A stretch of 64,000 nucleotides of DNA. Origin: a virus. The stretch lies in IMG/VR virus record IMGVR_UViG_3300002143_000079, positions 1 through 64,000 of that record; one strand, given 5' to 3'. Below are positions 15,477 through 25,298 of the stretch, in pieces. The stretch's first letter is position 1. Each line of letters begins with the position of its first letter. The notes beneath the pieces are model-generated. The model was given only the letters and a program-made list of their open reading frames with translations. It was not told where the DNA came from and did no database searches. The position numbers were made by a program, and so were the translations under genes.

Positions 15477-17873
15477 TTAAGAAATAGCAGTAAAGTAAGG
15501 AATATAAACGGTTGATCCATTGAGGTTTATGGGAATATAACCCGATGCAGTTCTCGCTGCACCATCAAACGATGACGCGGTGAATTGGGTCACGTGGTTA
15601 TTGGATACACCATAATTCAAATAACTACTACTATTTGATTGACTCGCGGAAATTGAATAACTACTAGTTCCATATAGCCGTTCGGATGGAGACATGTATA
15701 TCGAACCAGTCATGTATAATTTACCATCAACTCGACAGTAATCCTCGGTATCCGTGCTCTCCACCACGAAAAATGCATTACCACTGGAATTATCCTTTTG
15801 TACGACGAAACTTTCAATGACGGATAGAGTAGCTCTATCAACTGTAAAAGATTGTGATGAATCACGGGATGATGATAATGTCAATTTACCACTACCAGAT
15901 GCCAATGCATTTATGATAGTGCCGGTGTCCGCAGTAACAAAATTGGGAATATTCTTCGCCAACGTTTCGCCATTCCTATCCATATTAACAATTTTACGAA
16001 TACCTGAGTAAATTGAATTGTTATTAATATCTAAAAATTCCACCTTTATTTCAAACTGTTCGTTTTTAATACTGACCGGGAAGGATATTCGGGTGAAGAA
16101 GGTATCTGGTGAAAAACCAAATTCCGCATGGGATGTCAAAGATAGATTATCAATTCTAAATTGACTGATATTGACTGGTATGATAACAATTGTTCCGATA
16201 TAGTCGTTGATAAAATTCAATAAATTGAAATCATCTTTCGTGAACGATTTTAAATTTGTCCCAATCGGAAGGTTATACTCTTTTAATAACAATCCTTTAC
16301 CATTGATATAGTTTTGTTCTACGGTTGCGGTTGATGTATTGTAGGAACCAGTCAAATAGAATAATAATCTACTCTCACTTACCGGATTGTTTTTTACAAT
16401 GTCAACGTTCGATGAAAATAGATAGTCTGTATTTTTATACAATTTAATAAAATTGGAATCATATGAAGAACCTGTTTTATTCGCAAACGAATTTGCATTA
16501 AAATCGACATATGAAGCTGAAGAAGTCAGACTTGTGACCAATGAAGTATCATTCTTTATTATGATATATCGACTTTGATTCAAATTAACATCTGTCGAAT
16601 TACAAATCATCGAATTCAAATGAGTAATCGAACTCTGAGTCAACGTTAAATCCGTCGAACTGGTGTAGTAATATTTGGCTATGTGATTCTGTTCGTAAAA
16701 CTCACCAATATTCGCATAAAACCTGTTAATTGTCGAAGAATCAAATATGAATTCTTTTTCGATAAGTGGTTCATCGGCGATACATTCAAATTCCGATGCC
16801 TTATTTAAACTACGTCTGTAAACTTTATGTCTATGAACTTTTCCCGTCAACGTTTTTAGATTTTTATAGGTTATATCAAGAAATGCCTCTTTCAAAAATA
16901 AATCTTCCCCATCAACTCTCTGTGAAAGATATATTGTAGGATCAGGAACACCATCGGGGTTAAGGGATGATGTAATCAATCCCGAAGATGTTAAGTATGT
17001 GCTCGAATTTAATGTTTGTGTGAATGATGCTGATACAATAGGCACTATTTGAGTCGTATTATTAATGTAATATGTGAATGGTCTATCCAATTGAAGTTCG
17101 GTCGTATTTGTTACTCCATCAACAAAGAAAGATTCCGTGATATTAACAACTTTGTTTTTCAATACGTTATTATCTAGGTATGATATTTCACTTATGTAAA
17201 GTTCGATTTCTCTATCTTTATTTTGTAAATTGAATGAATTTAAATCAATTGCAGATGAGGTGTCGGTGTATGAGAGTCGATAATCTAAATCAGTTTTCCG
17301 AATATCTATGGAATGTATATCAGTGTATATTTTTGGAAATAGTGAATATCCCTTAACGCTGCCGTTAATAGTTTCAATGGTTTGTGAACCACTGGATATT
17401 GACTCATTTAATATAAGAGATAAAAATTCCTCAGTTTCAACCGAGGGTGTATTGAAAAATGTAACTTTAGATGAGTTATCCAAAGTTGGGTTAATCTTTA
17501 TATTTGTGTTCCAACGAACAACTTTACCATCAACCGTCGTTCCCATCAATACAACTTTACCAAAGCCGGACGGTGTGGATTCATAAATATGGATAGAAAC
17601 TACCAAATCGGTTGTATCGGCATAAGAAAAATAACCCGATTTAGCGGTTTCGTAATACAATACTCCACCTTTAGAATCCAATATTTCCAACAAAATGCCG
17701 GATCGAGGCTTTAACTTATTCGACCCGTTTATGGTGAACATATTTTTACCAGCCGTCAACGTGGGATTTAAATCCGATATGACGAAATATTCTGAACGAT
17801 ATGACGTATCTTCAATATCGACTGGTCGATTTAATAGACTGTATTTTGTTCCCTTTTTGGTGCTACCATGCAT
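15477..17873 (-). CDS. Large virion protein, unknown fold
   Basis: A 798-residue Ser/Thr/Asn-rich, beta-strand-rich protein without membrane segments or signal peptide, the usual look of phage tail or baseplate-attached structural proteins. Segments such as DILDSKGGVLYY-type strands early on and many Tyr/Ser repeats support beta-sandwich or fibre structure. No catalytic motif is seen. It lies between the recombination genes and the packaging genes with a TATTTAT element 10 nt before its ATG, so late expression is likely. Confidence 0.65.
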   Translation of the reverse strand: MHGSTKKGTKYSLLNRPVDIEDTSYRSEYFVISDLNPTLTAGKNMFTINGSNKLKPRSGILLEILDSKGGVLYYETAKSGYFSYADTTDLVVSIHIYESTPSGFGKVVLMGTTVDGKVVRWNTNIKINPTLDNSSKVTFFNTPSVETEEFLSLILNESISSGSQTIETINGSVKGYSLFPKIYTDIHSIDIRKTDLDYRLSYTDTSSAIDLNSFNLQNKDREIELYISEISYLDNNVLKNKVVNITESFFVDGVTNTTELQLDRPFTYYINNTTQIVPIVSASFTQTLNSSTYLTSSGLITSSLNPDGVPDPTIYLSQRVDGEDLFLKEAFLDITYKNLKTLTGKVHRHKVYRRSLNKASEFECIADEPLIEKEFIFDSSTINRFYANIGEFYEQNHIAKYYYTSSTDLTLTQSSITHLNSMICNSTDVNLNQSRYIIIKNDTSLVTSLTSSASYVDFNANSFANKTGSSYDSNFIKLYKNTDYLFSSNVDIVKNNPVSESRLLFYLTGSYNTSTATVEQNYINGKGLLLKEYNLPIGTNLKSFTKDDFNLLNFINDYIGTIVIIPVNISQFRIDNLSLTSHAEFGFSPDTFFTRISFPVSIKNEQFEIKVEFLDINNNSIYSGIRKIVNMDRNGETLAKNIPNFVTADTGTIINALASGSGKLTLSSSRDSSQSFTVDRATLSVIESFVVQKDNSSGNAFFVVESTDTEDYCRVDGKLYMTGSIYMSPSERLYGTSSYSISASQSNSSSYLNYGVSNNHVTQFTASSFDGAARTASGYIPINLNGSTVYIPYFTAIS

Positions 17874-17883
17874 AATGATGCCT

Positions 17884-17890
17884 ATAAATA
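17884..17890 (-). promoter_or_regulatory. TATTTAT element
   Basis: 10 nt before the ATG at 17873, filling most of the 21-nt gap after the recombination nuclease gene. Confidence 0.5.
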
Positions 17891-17894
17891 GGTA

Positions 17895-20800
17895 TCAATA
17901 TACTATTTTCGAGTGTCCATCTTCTTTCTTTATCTCAATTTGACCATCCACCATATCTTTCATCATATCCAAATGACTTATTATCAACATAAAATCGAAA
18001 TTCGACTTCAATATTGCAAATAGGGATTGCATAGATGACAAATTATCCGAATCCGCACACCCAAATCCCTCGTCAATAGCGATGAAATTGGGTCTAGGTA
18101 GGTTTGAGAGATTGATTAATGCAACTCGGATGACCAAAGAGGTTAAGAACTTCTCCAACCCACTCGCCATTTCTAACGGCCACTTCTTATCACTATACAC
18201 CAGATTGGTGACGACATTTTTTCCATCGGTTTCTATATTTACCGAGAAATCCACAATCTGAGATAAAATTTCATTGACGTCACTTTCAATAACCGGGACA
18301 GCCTTGGATATTAAATCAAATGGAATACCGTCACGGGAAACCGATTTGACGTATAAATCGTATAACTTCAAATCAGATTCGGTTTTTTTCATCTTATCTC
18401 GGTTGACAATTTTCTCCTGCATGTTCTTTTCATATCCACTCAAATTTGCAGACAAGTTGATTATCTTGGTATTATTCTGTTTGATTAATATATCGGTGTT
18501 TCTAATCTCCTGTTGTATTTTACCTACTTTCAACTCCACTTCGAGGTTATATTTGATATTCGATTCATTGTCGTAATAGAGTTTGATGTCGTTATCCAAC
18601 TTAGTTAGGTGAACACTGTTCGACTGGACGGTTGACTCCAAAGATGTAATTTCTCGGTTTATAGAGATGATACGTCTGTCGCAGTTATTCAACTTGACTT
18701 TTAATAAATCACACTTTCGTTGCAATTCTTCGACATACACCAATGACTCAATGTGTTTTTTCTTATCCTCATAATTGATGACTAAATCATTAGCCTCTAC
18801 CTTATCATTGTCGAGGGAGCTTTCCGCATCCAACGCATCTTTAACAAATGAATTGTTGACACAATATTTGCAGTTTGGATCATATTGGTGGTTATGTAAT
18901 CTATTGATTTTATCTAATTTAGCAGTGATGAAAATCTTCTTCGTCTCAATGATGTGTTTAATAGATTGTAATTGTTCTCGCAACGTTTTTAGTTGATTGA
19001 ATTTTTGTGAAACGTCGTCGGTGTCAATAGATTTCAATTCTTCTTTGGTATTTTCCAACTCAATTGATTCCAACTTCAAAGATTCCTGCAATGTTACAAT
19101 CTGACTCTCCGATTTTGCAATGGTTGTAGATACTGAAATACGTGTCGATTCGAGGGATGTAATATTCTTCGGAATATTGTTCTCAATTTTAATCAACTTG
19201 GTGGTTTCTTCAAATAACGAAGAATTCAATTTTTCCTTTTCACCAACCAGTCTATCCGACTCTTCATTTAAAGTCACCAAATCTAATTTGAATCCATCAA
19301 TGGATTCACTCAAATCGTCAATCGACACACCGTTATCATAACGGTGGTATAACTTGACATCATTATTCAATTCTTTAAGTGTCTCCGACGCACTACTGTG
19401 TAGTATATCGAAGATATTCAATCCCATAAATTGTGATAACAAATCTTTACGTTCGGACTGTCCCATATCAACAAAATTACCCGATTTGTTATTTTGGATG
19501 GATAACACCGTTAAGATGAAATCCTCATAACTACCCACAAAATCACGGATTAAATCATTGGTGCTACGACGAGCCTCTCCGTTTAATTCGATTATGGAAC
19601 CATTTTCCTCTTTCCAGAATTTGACATCCACTTTTACATTTCCCTTTTTATCCGACTTACCATTTCGTTCAATGAAGTAATCGGTGTTATCTATTTCAAA
19701 GTTGAATTTACAGTGGAATGTAGCCTTTTGTGAATTTAAAATGTGCGTTGCTTTAAATGCTCTATCACATTTATCAAATATACAAAAACTCAATGCAGAC
19801 ATTAACGAGGATTTTCCCGAAGCATTGGATGCAAACAATCCAATTACATCTTTCATCTTTGTAAAATCAATGACGTTATCCTCACCGTAACTAAACATGT
19901 TACTAAACTCGAATTTTTTAGGTTTCCATCGAATGTTTCGGACCAATTTATCTTTGTCAATCAACTGATTCTGTTGTGTATTGATTTGAAAAATCGTCTC
20001 ATACATATCATCGGTAACCTCTTTATCCGATGTATGAGCCATAAGATATTCTTTAATTAACTTGTTCTGATGTTCCACAGAATTCAAATCAGCCAATGAA
20101 AGTTCTTCCACACTGACCGCAGCTGAGTTTGGTGTGGTTCCACTAGCGGATTTTAAATACACCAAATGTTCTACCTCACAACGTTTACGAATTTCATCAA
20201 TGACAGCTTTGATTTCTAAATAATCTGAGTCATTACATCTCACTCGTAATTTGACTTTCTTAGGAAGATTTGATAAATCCGTTTTAAGGTGTCCCTTATC
20301 AATGTCGATAGTATAGAAACCCCTTTCATTACCAATATCAAATTGTTTGTGTATTCGTTGTTTTAAATTCCACAATACATACCCATGGCTGTCAAGAGAT
20401 TCTCCGTGATTTTGTTGGATTAAACTACCAACATATACAATTTTCGTATCGGAATCTGGAATTTCAAGTGTCTGATATTTGTGAATATCCCCCAATAAGA
20501 CAATATCATGTCCATCAAATAGATTTGCGGTCACCGATTGATTGTTAATTCGATACCCGACGTCGGAGACTGCATCATGAACAGCTCCATGATACAACGC
20601 AATGACGTGTCTTGCTTGATTGGTGTATATTTTAGGAATGTCGGTGGCTCTGATATAACTCTCTACGGGATCGAACACGGACATGTGGTTGAATACAATG
20701 TCTCCTAAGATATAAATACCAGTATCCTTCAAGTAGAATAGATTTTTGTGATTGATAGCATTGACAATCGGACTCAAACTATCCATTCGACTCTTGTTGG

Positions 20801-21095
20801 TCAAAGTTGCGTCGTGATTTCCCGCAATCAATATAGTCGGACGCAAATCAGCAAGTCTTCGTAAGAAATCAGAAGCTATACCCACACATTCGGGACTGAG
20901 ATTTGATTTAGAGTGAAATAAATCACCCAATATTGCGACACATGTATTTTCCGGGGTCTTCGCAACGACCTCATATAACCTTTCAAACACGTCGAGATAT
21001 TCATCGTGTCTTTTTGTTAATCGGATGTGAATATCCGCAATGTGAAATATTCCAATAAACTCCGTCACATCACAGTTCAATTTTTGCACGTTCAT
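17895..21095 (-). CDS. Fused Mre11-Rad50 type nuclease-ATPase (gp47-gp46 fusion)
   Basis: A 1066-residue single polypeptide. The first 360 residues are the Mre11/SbcD/gp47 phosphoesterase with IADIHI, GDLFHS, GNHD, LYHGAVH and GDIHK metal-binding motifs. From about residue 400 follows the Rad50/SbcC/gp46 ATPase: Walker A FASNASGKSS near 425, coiled coils around a zinc hook CKYC near 740, and Walker B FIAIDEGF near 1010. The complex resects double-strand ends and supports recombination-dependent replication. In T4 the two subunits are separate genes; here no stop or restart is seen between them. Its ATG overlaps the primase stop by 4 nt. Confidence 0.92.
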   Translation of the reverse strand: MNVQKLNCDVTEFIGIFHIADIHIRLTKRHDEYLDVFERLYEVVAKTPENTCVAILGDLFHSKSNLSPECVGIASDFLRRLADLRPTILIAGNHDATLTNKSRMDSLSPIVNAINHKNLFYLKDTGIYILGDIVFNHMSVFDPVESYIRATDIPKIYTNQARHVIALYHGAVHDAVSDVGYRINNQSVTANLFDGHDIVLLGDIHKYQTLEIPDSDTKIVYVGSLIQQNHGESLDSHGYVLWNLKQRIHKQFDIGNERGFYTIDIDKGHLKTDLSNLPKKVKLRVRCNDSDYLEIKAVIDEIRKRCEVEHLVYLKSASGTTPNSAAVSVEELSLADLNSVEHQNKLIKEYLMAHTSDKEVTDDMYETIFQINTQQNQLIDKDKLVRNIRWKPKKFEFSNMFSYGEDNVIDFTKMKDVIGLFASNASGKSSLMSALSFCIFDKCDRAFKATHILNSQKATFHCKFNFEIDNTDYFIERNGKSDKKGNVKVDVKFWKEENGSIIELNGEARRSTNDLIRDFVGSYEDFILTVLSIQNNKSGNFVDMGQSERKDLLSQFMGLNIFDILHSSASETLKELNNDVKLYHRYDNGVSIDDLSESIDGFKLDLVTLNEESDRLVGEKEKLNSSLFEETTKLIKIENNIPKNITSLESTRISVSTTIAKSESQIVTLQESLKLESIELENTKEELKSIDTDDVSQKFNQLKTLREQLQSIKHIIETKKIFITAKLDKINRLHNHQYDPNCKYCVNNSFVKDALDAESSLDNDKVEANDLVINYEDKKKHIESLVYVEELQRKCDLLKVKLNNCDRRIISINREITSLESTVQSNSVHLTKLDNDIKLYYDNESNIKYNLEVELKVGKIQQEIRNTDILIKQNNTKIINLSANLSGYEKNMQEKIVNRDKMKKTESDLKLYDLYVKSVSRDGIPFDLISKAVPVIESDVNEILSQIVDFSVNIETDGKNVVTNLVYSDKKWPLEMASGLEKFLTSLVIRVALINLSNLPRPNFIAIDEGFGCADSDNLSSMQSLFAILKSNFDFMLIISHLDMMKDMVDGQIEIKKEDGHSKIVY

Positions 21096-22045
21096 AAATT
21101 CATTTTTAACTTACACATTTCATCGAAGTCGATAAATTTTGTATTGTTGATAATCTCCCAAGTTTTTTCAAATCCAAGTTTTGACGGGTCTTTCTCCGTC
21201 ATGACAACACACTTTGTTTTAATGTTGTTTTTCATTAAGAATGTCACAATATTGAGACATTCTGACAACGCATCGTTATCTAATACCACGTTTACCGACG
21301 TTACTCCATTTAATATCAACGATTCTCGTAGTTTTCTGGACAATGTTTTCCCAAATAACGGAACACAATTATATCTAATCGCCATTGCATCAAAAGAACC
21401 TTCAACCAATGTTATTTCCTGTGTGAAGTCCACCAAAGATTCAAACCCAATCACGTTTTTACTTCCCTCATAGTTCTTATACTTTAGAGAACATTGGTCA
21501 TAATAACTACGACCCACGAAAAAATTCAAATTGTTATCACCATCGTATGAAGGAACGATGATTCGTTGACGATAATCACCATCTTCACAATATCCAATTT
21601 GGTAACGATGAATATCGTAATCAGATACGTTCCTTGCTTTCAAATATTTCAACGCATTTCTATATTCTGGAGAGTTGTGATATTCGGATAGTGGTCTATA
21701 ATCTTTTGGAAGATTGACAATCTCAGCCACATTTTCTTTTGGTGAGAATAGATTTCGTAAATTGACGACATCAATATCCACGTCGATATTATGCGTCGAT
21801 TTTATATCAACTAGTCGGTATAATTCACGGGAAACGTTGAGTTTTTTGAAAAGAGATCGAAGAGTTAACCCGGAAAAATCACATGACCAACAATTATACT
21901 TACCTGTAATTAAGTTGACTTCCAACTTTCGTTTGTAATGTTTACATTTAGGGCAGAAATAAACCGCATCAGTGCCTTTTCTAATTTTAGCCTTCTGATT
22001 TAACGCTTTGTTTAAAACTGATACAATCTCTTCCTGATGTAACAT
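21092..22045 (-). CDS. DnaG-type DNA primase, gp61-like
   Basis: 317 residues. An N-terminal zinc ribbon (CPKC and, about 20 residues on, CWSC) is followed by the TOPRIM core: LVEGSFDAMA with the metal-binding Glu, and VVLDNDALSE with the Asp pair. It synthesises RNA primers for lagging-strand replication, normally with a gp41-type helicase that is not in this window. It shares a transcript with the downstream recombination gene (4-nt overlap) and has an early-type promoter with a 6-nt distance to the ATG. Confidence 0.88.
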   Translation of the reverse strand: MLHQEEIVSVLNKALNQKAKIRKGTDAVYFCPKCKHYKRKLEVNLITGKYNCWSCDFSGLTLRSLFKKLNVSRELYRLVDIKSTHNIDVDIDVVNLRNLFSPKENVAEIVNLPKDYRPLSEYHNSPEYRNALKYLKARNVSDYDIHRYQIGYCEDGDYRQRIIVPSYDGDNNLNFFVGRSYYDQCSLKYKNYEGSKNVIGFESLVDFTQEITLVEGSFDAMAIRYNCVPLFGKTLSRKLRESLILNGVTSVNVVLDNDALSECLNIVTFLMKNNIKTKCVVMTEKDPSKLGFEKTWEIINNTKFIDFDEMCKLKMNL

Positions 22046-22051
22046 GTCCGT

Positions 22052-22080
22052 AAACTACTCTAAATTATAGAAAAGGTCAA
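22052..22080 (-). promoter_or_regulatory. Early-type promoter of the primase-recombination operon
   Basis: TTGACC, 17-nt spacer, TAGTTT, then 6 nt to the primase ATG; the same layout as in the 52.6-64 kb gene array. Confidence 0.6.
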
Positions 22081-22081
22081 T

Positions 22082-22579
22082 TTAATATAACGAAAGTATC
22101 ATTGCATCATACATATCGGAATTACGTTCGTCCCAATTTCCTTTTTTATTGAGAACGTCAAATTGGTGGATTGGGTGAATCTTCTCCAAATACATCTTGA
22201 CGAATTCTTTGGATTTTATACCTTTTTCACGACACTTTCCGAGAACTTTTTTACGAGTAGTATTAACATTGAGAAGAACGACTGGATGATTCCATTCTTC
22301 AGCCACGATATACTCAAATACCGCGTTGAATCGTGCCAATTTAATTATCACCTGTTGTGAGGTGAATCCCCCAGCAAAACCACTGAGTGCGGATTCGAGA
22401 TGAATTGTTTTAACTTGGGGAAGAAGTTTATGAGACTTCAATGTAGTCAGAACGTGGAAGGTTTTTTCTTTGGAAGTTTCCAACTTTTTTATATCTATGA
22501 ATCCCGCGTCGAGTATAACGTTGTTTTCACAGAAAGACCACCCCACGGTTGTAGTAGACGCATCAAATCCTAATATCAT
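22082..22579 (-). CDS. RuvC-like Holliday junction resolvase
   Basis: A 165-residue RNase H-fold protein. It opens MILGFDASTTTVGWSF with the first catalytic Asp, has a Glu in TIHLESALSGF, and closes with an acidic pair in NSDMYDAMILSL, the usual RuvC order. It probably resolves branched DNA before packaging, the job done in T4 by the unrelated endonuclease VII. It lies upstream of the primase and recombination genes, fitting a recombination cluster. Confidence 0.8.
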   Translation of the reverse strand: MILGFDASTTTVGWSFCENNVILDAGFIDIKKLETSKEKTFHVLTTLKSHKLLPQVKTIHLESALSGFAGGFTSQQVIIKLARFNAVFEYIVAEEWNHPVVLLNVNTTRKKVLGKCREKGIKSKEFVKMYLEKIHPIHQFDVLNKKGNWDERNSDMYDAMILSLY

Positions 22580-22611
22580 ATCACATATATAGTATGTGTC
22601 ACGATATAAAA

Positions 22612-22839
22612 TTAACCTTTGTATTTCTGAGTCGAATGACCCTTGAGATAGGAAGAATCTTTCTTAGGAAGTTTGGAATTTTTTCCACCACGGGTAAAGC
22701 CATCTGCGAAATCATTGGCAATACCATCGGTAAATTTAACTCCCGCTGATTTCGCATCAAACGCCCCACCAACTTTGGATTTATTATATCTGTCTTCCAA
22801 ACTCGTCTTCAAAGATTCTCTGTTAATTTGATTTGCCAT
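22612..22839 (-). CDS. Small basic protein, 75 aa
   Basis: A hydrophilic Lys/Gly/Ser-rich protein (KLPKKDSSYLKGHSTQKYKG at the end) without recognised motifs. A TATTTAT element lies 5 nt before the ATG, so it looks like a separate late gene between the virion genes and the resolvase. Confidence 0.6.
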   Translation of the reverse strand: MANQINRESLKTSLEDRYNKSKVGGAFDAKSAGVKFTDGIANDFADGFTRGGKNSKLPKKDSSYLKGHSTQKYKG

Positions 22840-22844
22840 ATATA

Positions 22845-22851
22845 ATAAATA
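22845..22851 (-). promoter_or_regulatory. TATTTAT element
   Basis: 5 nt before the ATG at 22839, preceded by TGA as in several other copies. Confidence 0.5.
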
Positions 22852-22855
22852 TCAG

Positions 22856-25297
22856 TTAAATGTCGAATCGTATAATAAAATTCAAAGGAAAATTACCTTC
22901 ATTTTTTATAGGTGTTCCTAACTTAGCCACAGCTATCAAATCTAATCCATTATATAGACCTATGGTTGTAATGTATGGTGATAGATATGAACCAGTTGGG
23001 TTTATCGAACTAGATACCCACCTATCTTGAAATGCGTCTTTAATAGTTGGTGTTATTCCACGATTAGTCAAGGAATCCAAATAATCTTTCGCATCAACAT
23101 ATTGACTTCTAATACCTACACTTTTTGAGGTGATGAAGTTTTGATAGTTGTTAGGAGTCAATTTATCAATGAAATATTTCCATATGATTCTAATGTCGTC
23201 ATCATCGGTGATACCATCAGCATTTACATCCAATACGTCATCTAAATTGTTAATTATGTAGTTATAATCAACCGTTGTCAAGGTGGTAGAATTGAGGGCA
23301 ATTTGTGATTTATCCTCAAATGAACCACTTAGATAATAGTAAAACAAACTTCCTTCAACAGTTTCTTCAAATCCAGATGGATAATCGAACGGAAACAGGT
23401 TCCACCAAGTTTCCACACCTGTTATTTTTTTGTAAATGGCTCTTAAAATTTTATCACAGTCTTCAAAATCAAATTTACCACTTTTATTTAAGTCCAATGA
23501 TGCTGTTGGATAGGTATAAGATGTCGGATTTGTAGAATAGTTAAATTCCCCCGGTTCAACCGTACATATGATTTCCTTTTCATATAAAGACGTCTTGCTA
23601 TTATAAGATATGTCGTAAATTGGCTCATCATTCACATCACTCTCAAACATATAGTCGAAAATTGAACCGGATGTGGATATGACCATTTTTCCAGTTTTAT
23701 AAAAGACATTACCAACGTGATGATGTGCCTCAAAATCAGACAAGTTAAATATGTTAAAATCTCCATTAAGATTCAACGCCAAATCATCCCTATCCTGTAT
23801 GATTTCAATCAATCTATTAGAATCCGTCAATGCAATTGGTGAACCAACAATGACATTTTCATCGAAAATACAAACATCGTGTGCAAAGAAATTGTAAGGA
23901 TAACCGTATTTCTTTTTTGGTTTGAACTTCGCATAGACATTATCCCAACTATCATCGGTATTTTGGTATATGTAGAACATACCCAAGTAATCATTTTCCT
24001 CCAAATCATCACAATCTTCTGCTTTGAAAAGGGTATTCTGGATATAGGAAGAACTGAACTCGGATAAAAACTTCGGAGATGAAATTAGAAGATTGCTGTC
24101 ATACAAATCAACCGCGTGTCCAAATCTGTTAAATTTAAACGAGTCACTATCTCCAAATAATTTCGTTTCACGCCAGTATGAACTACTTGATGTGTTTAGT
24201 TCACACTCAATTAAATCGAATACATAAACACATCCATTACGGTAACAGTTAGAACCACTAAATTCTTGATAACTTCTGTCGTATGGAGCACCTATCGCAA
24301 CCGTGACGGAACTTGAGGATGAACAATATAGTGAAACCGCGTTACCAAAACCATCTGGTAATGTAATGATAGGTGAATATTGTGGTACTGGTATAAAGTT
24401 AAGATTTTCTACTTCTCGATTAGATTCAAACGTCGTTACTACTGACCACGCATCCGATGACGAAATATACTCATACAAATACACTTTAGAATCGGAATTC
24501 ATAATACTTCCGTTACCCACAACCAACTTATTGTAATTTTTGTCTAATTTAAGGCATCCACCAAAAAAACTTTCAGCACTAGATGTCAATACGCTGTGAT
24601 AAGTATATCCACTTGACCCACTCTTGAATACGAATACTGACCCACTGACGTTCGTAAATGGACTGCCTACCGCTATAAACTCCTGATTCATAGAAACGGA
24701 CCAACCAAATGAATTAGACCCTGTATCGGTCAATCCCGTGTCCGAAGCATAGAGAGAAACGAGTAATGAGGATGTCGAATTTGACATATCGTGTAATTCG
24801 ACTACACCATCATCGTCTCGAACGACATTATCAATGTGTAGTAAGGTGTAAACCATTTTGGTTGAACCTACGACGCATAAATTATCATAAACATCTAAAG
24901 ACCGACCGAAATCTGATTGAAGTATTTTTATGTTATCAAAATCCGCAATCAATATAGATGAACTATCATACACCGAGGTATCAATACTAGAACTAGTTCC
25001 CAACTCGGTAATGACCTCGTTACTACCTGAAATTAATGAATCTGATGAGGTTGTGTAATTTTCTGTAAAAAGGGTAAAATCTCCGTTTAAAGAAGTTCGT
25101 CTTACAGTAAAATTATACGCAAATCTATCCGTCGTCAAAGCATCGTATTTATAAAAATCCACACTACCTTCTTCCAATATCGCATTTGAGGAAGAAGAGA
25201 AGTTTTCAAACGATGGATTTCCAATAGCGCTGTAAATTTCATTTATCGCAACCGCATATCCAAAATCTTTCTTATCTATGTATATGTTTTTATGCAT
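22856..25297 (-). CDS. Virion protein with FG-GAP beta-propeller and dockerin-like domain
   Basis: 813 residues. About seven FG-GAP repeats can be read from residue 12 to about 510, for example DFGYAVAI, FGRSLDVYDNLCVVGS, SFGWSVSMNQEFIAVGSPF and GFGNAVSLY followed by AIGAPYD, so an integrin-type seven-bladed propeller is expected. Near residues 620-720 two calcium-loop repeats (DLNKSGKFDFEDCDKIL and DVNADGITDDDDIRIIW) have the form of a dockerin. The C-terminal 45 residues (YITTIGLYNGLDLIAVAKL) match the end of the protein at 28044-29132, probably an anchoring module. A tail-fibre or adhesin role is inferred. Confidence 0.8.
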   Translation of the reverse strand: MHKNIYIDKKDFGYAVAINEIYSAIGNPSFENFSSSSNAILEEGSVDFYKYDALTTDRFAYNFTVRRTSLNGDFTLFTENYTTSSDSLISGSNEVITELGTSSSIDTSVYDSSSILIADFDNIKILQSDFGRSLDVYDNLCVVGSTKMVYTLLHIDNVVRDDDGVVELHDMSNSTSSLLVSLYASDTGLTDTGSNSFGWSVSMNQEFIAVGSPFTNVSGSVFVFKSGSSGYTYHSVLTSSAESFFGGCLKLDKNYNKLVVGNGSIMNSDSKVYLYEYISSSDAWSVVTTFESNREVENLNFIPVPQYSPIITLPDGFGNAVSLYCSSSSSVTVAIGAPYDRSYQEFSGSNCYRNGCVYVFDLIECELNTSSSSYWRETKLFGDSDSFKFNRFGHAVDLYDSNLLISSPKFLSEFSSSYIQNTLFKAEDCDDLEENDYLGMFYIYQNTDDSWDNVYAKFKPKKKYGYPYNFFAHDVCIFDENVIVGSPIALTDSNRLIEIIQDRDDLALNLNGDFNIFNLSDFEAHHHVGNVFYKTGKMVISTSGSIFDYMFESDVNDEPIYDISYNSKTSLYEKEIICTVEPGEFNYSTNPTSYTYPTASLDLNKSGKFDFEDCDKILRAIYKKITGVETWWNLFPFDYPSGFEETVEGSLFYYYLSGSFEDKSQIALNSTTLTTVDYNYIINNLDDVLDVNADGITDDDDIRIIWKYFIDKLTPNNYQNFITSKSVGIRSQYVDAKDYLDSLTNRGITPTIKDAFQDRWVSSSINPTGSYLSPYITTIGLYNGLDLIAVAKLGTPIKNEGNFPLNFIIRFDI

Positions 25298-25298
25298 T

